Origin: JAHJCL01 sp043818355
GTDB lineage: Bacteria > Patescibacteriota > Minisyncoccia > Minisyncoccales > DG-74-3
DNA length: 11,837 nt
Assembly (NCBI GenBank): GCA_043818355.1
Contig: JBDRFX010000012.1
Coordinates: 1-11,837 of the forward strand
Direction: 5' to 3'
Shown: in pieces, positions 11,820-11,837 of the stretch
How positions within the stretch are numbered: position 1 is the stretch's first letter
Layout: the number at the start of each line of letters is the position of its first letter
Notes under the pieces: model-generated
The model's database searches: none
Told to the model about the DNA's origin: nothing
What the model saw: the letters and a program-made list of their open reading frames with translations, nothing else
Made by a program: the position numbers and the translations under genes

Positions 11820-11837
11820 CAATCAAAACAGAGATAA

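Noticed and set aside
1..11837. CRISPR array, insertion sequence, rRNA or alternative genetic code
   Set aside because: No regularly spaced repeats, transposase, terminal inverted repeats or rRNA-like sequence seen; UGA ends the 161-aa gene in a sound operon context.

Overview
The window is AT-rich and compact. It carries small DUF5661 and DUF5654-like proteins, a short coiled-coil family, a lysine-rich micro-protein and many single-gene transcription units, which together suggest a Candidate Phyla Radiation / Patescibacteria (Parcubacteria-like) genome; this assignment is inference. UGA, UAA and UAG all terminate genes here, so the UGA=Gly code of Gracilibacteria/Absconditabacteria is not in use. 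Every confident gene lies on the minus strand except one potassium transporter.

Region 1 (1-4112, minus) is a tightly coupled operon read from right to left. It holds a short NuoF/HydB-like flavoprotein, a complete CpI-type [FeFe]-hydrogenase, an ECF S-component-like membrane protein, and a multi-spanning membrane protein with a long coiled coil that leaves the window. Junctions are TAATG, ATGA and a 1-nt gap. The first two proteins could form a two-subunit NAD(P)H-linked hydrogenase; no HydC/NuoE and no HydE/F/G maturases are visible.

Region 2 (4113-5864, minus) holds a NUDIX hydrolase, then two micro-genes: a 26-codon basic ORF resembling the N-terminal helix of ribosomal protein bS20, and a 22-codon Lys/Ala-rich peptide with the -35/-10 promoter and a structured leader. 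An 84-aa orphan and a probable gene remnant follow. Region 3 (5821-7215) is a two-gene membrane/TPR operon with Shine-Dalgarno sites, unlike its neighbours. Region 4 (7250-8440) is a run of three small single genes (DUF5654-like, DUF5661-like, unknown). Region 5 is a plus-strand KimA-type potassium importer convergent with an S66 LD-carboxypeptidase/MccF-like peptidase. Region 6 is a small coiled-coil protein behind a consensus sigma-70-type promoter.

Two patterns run across the window. First, several minus-strand genes are joined by a minimal module: an intrinsic terminator whose U-tract runs into an extended -10 box (TGnTANAAT), with the next start codon often only 6-9 nt beyond, which predicts leaderless or nearly leaderless mRNAs. 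Second, a short dispersed repeat (core GACATGTTAGAA on the plus strand) occurs in three clear copies and one diverged copy, mostly in the 3' trailers of minus-strand genes just before a terminator hairpin. These are the most interesting features not explained by ordinary gene calling.
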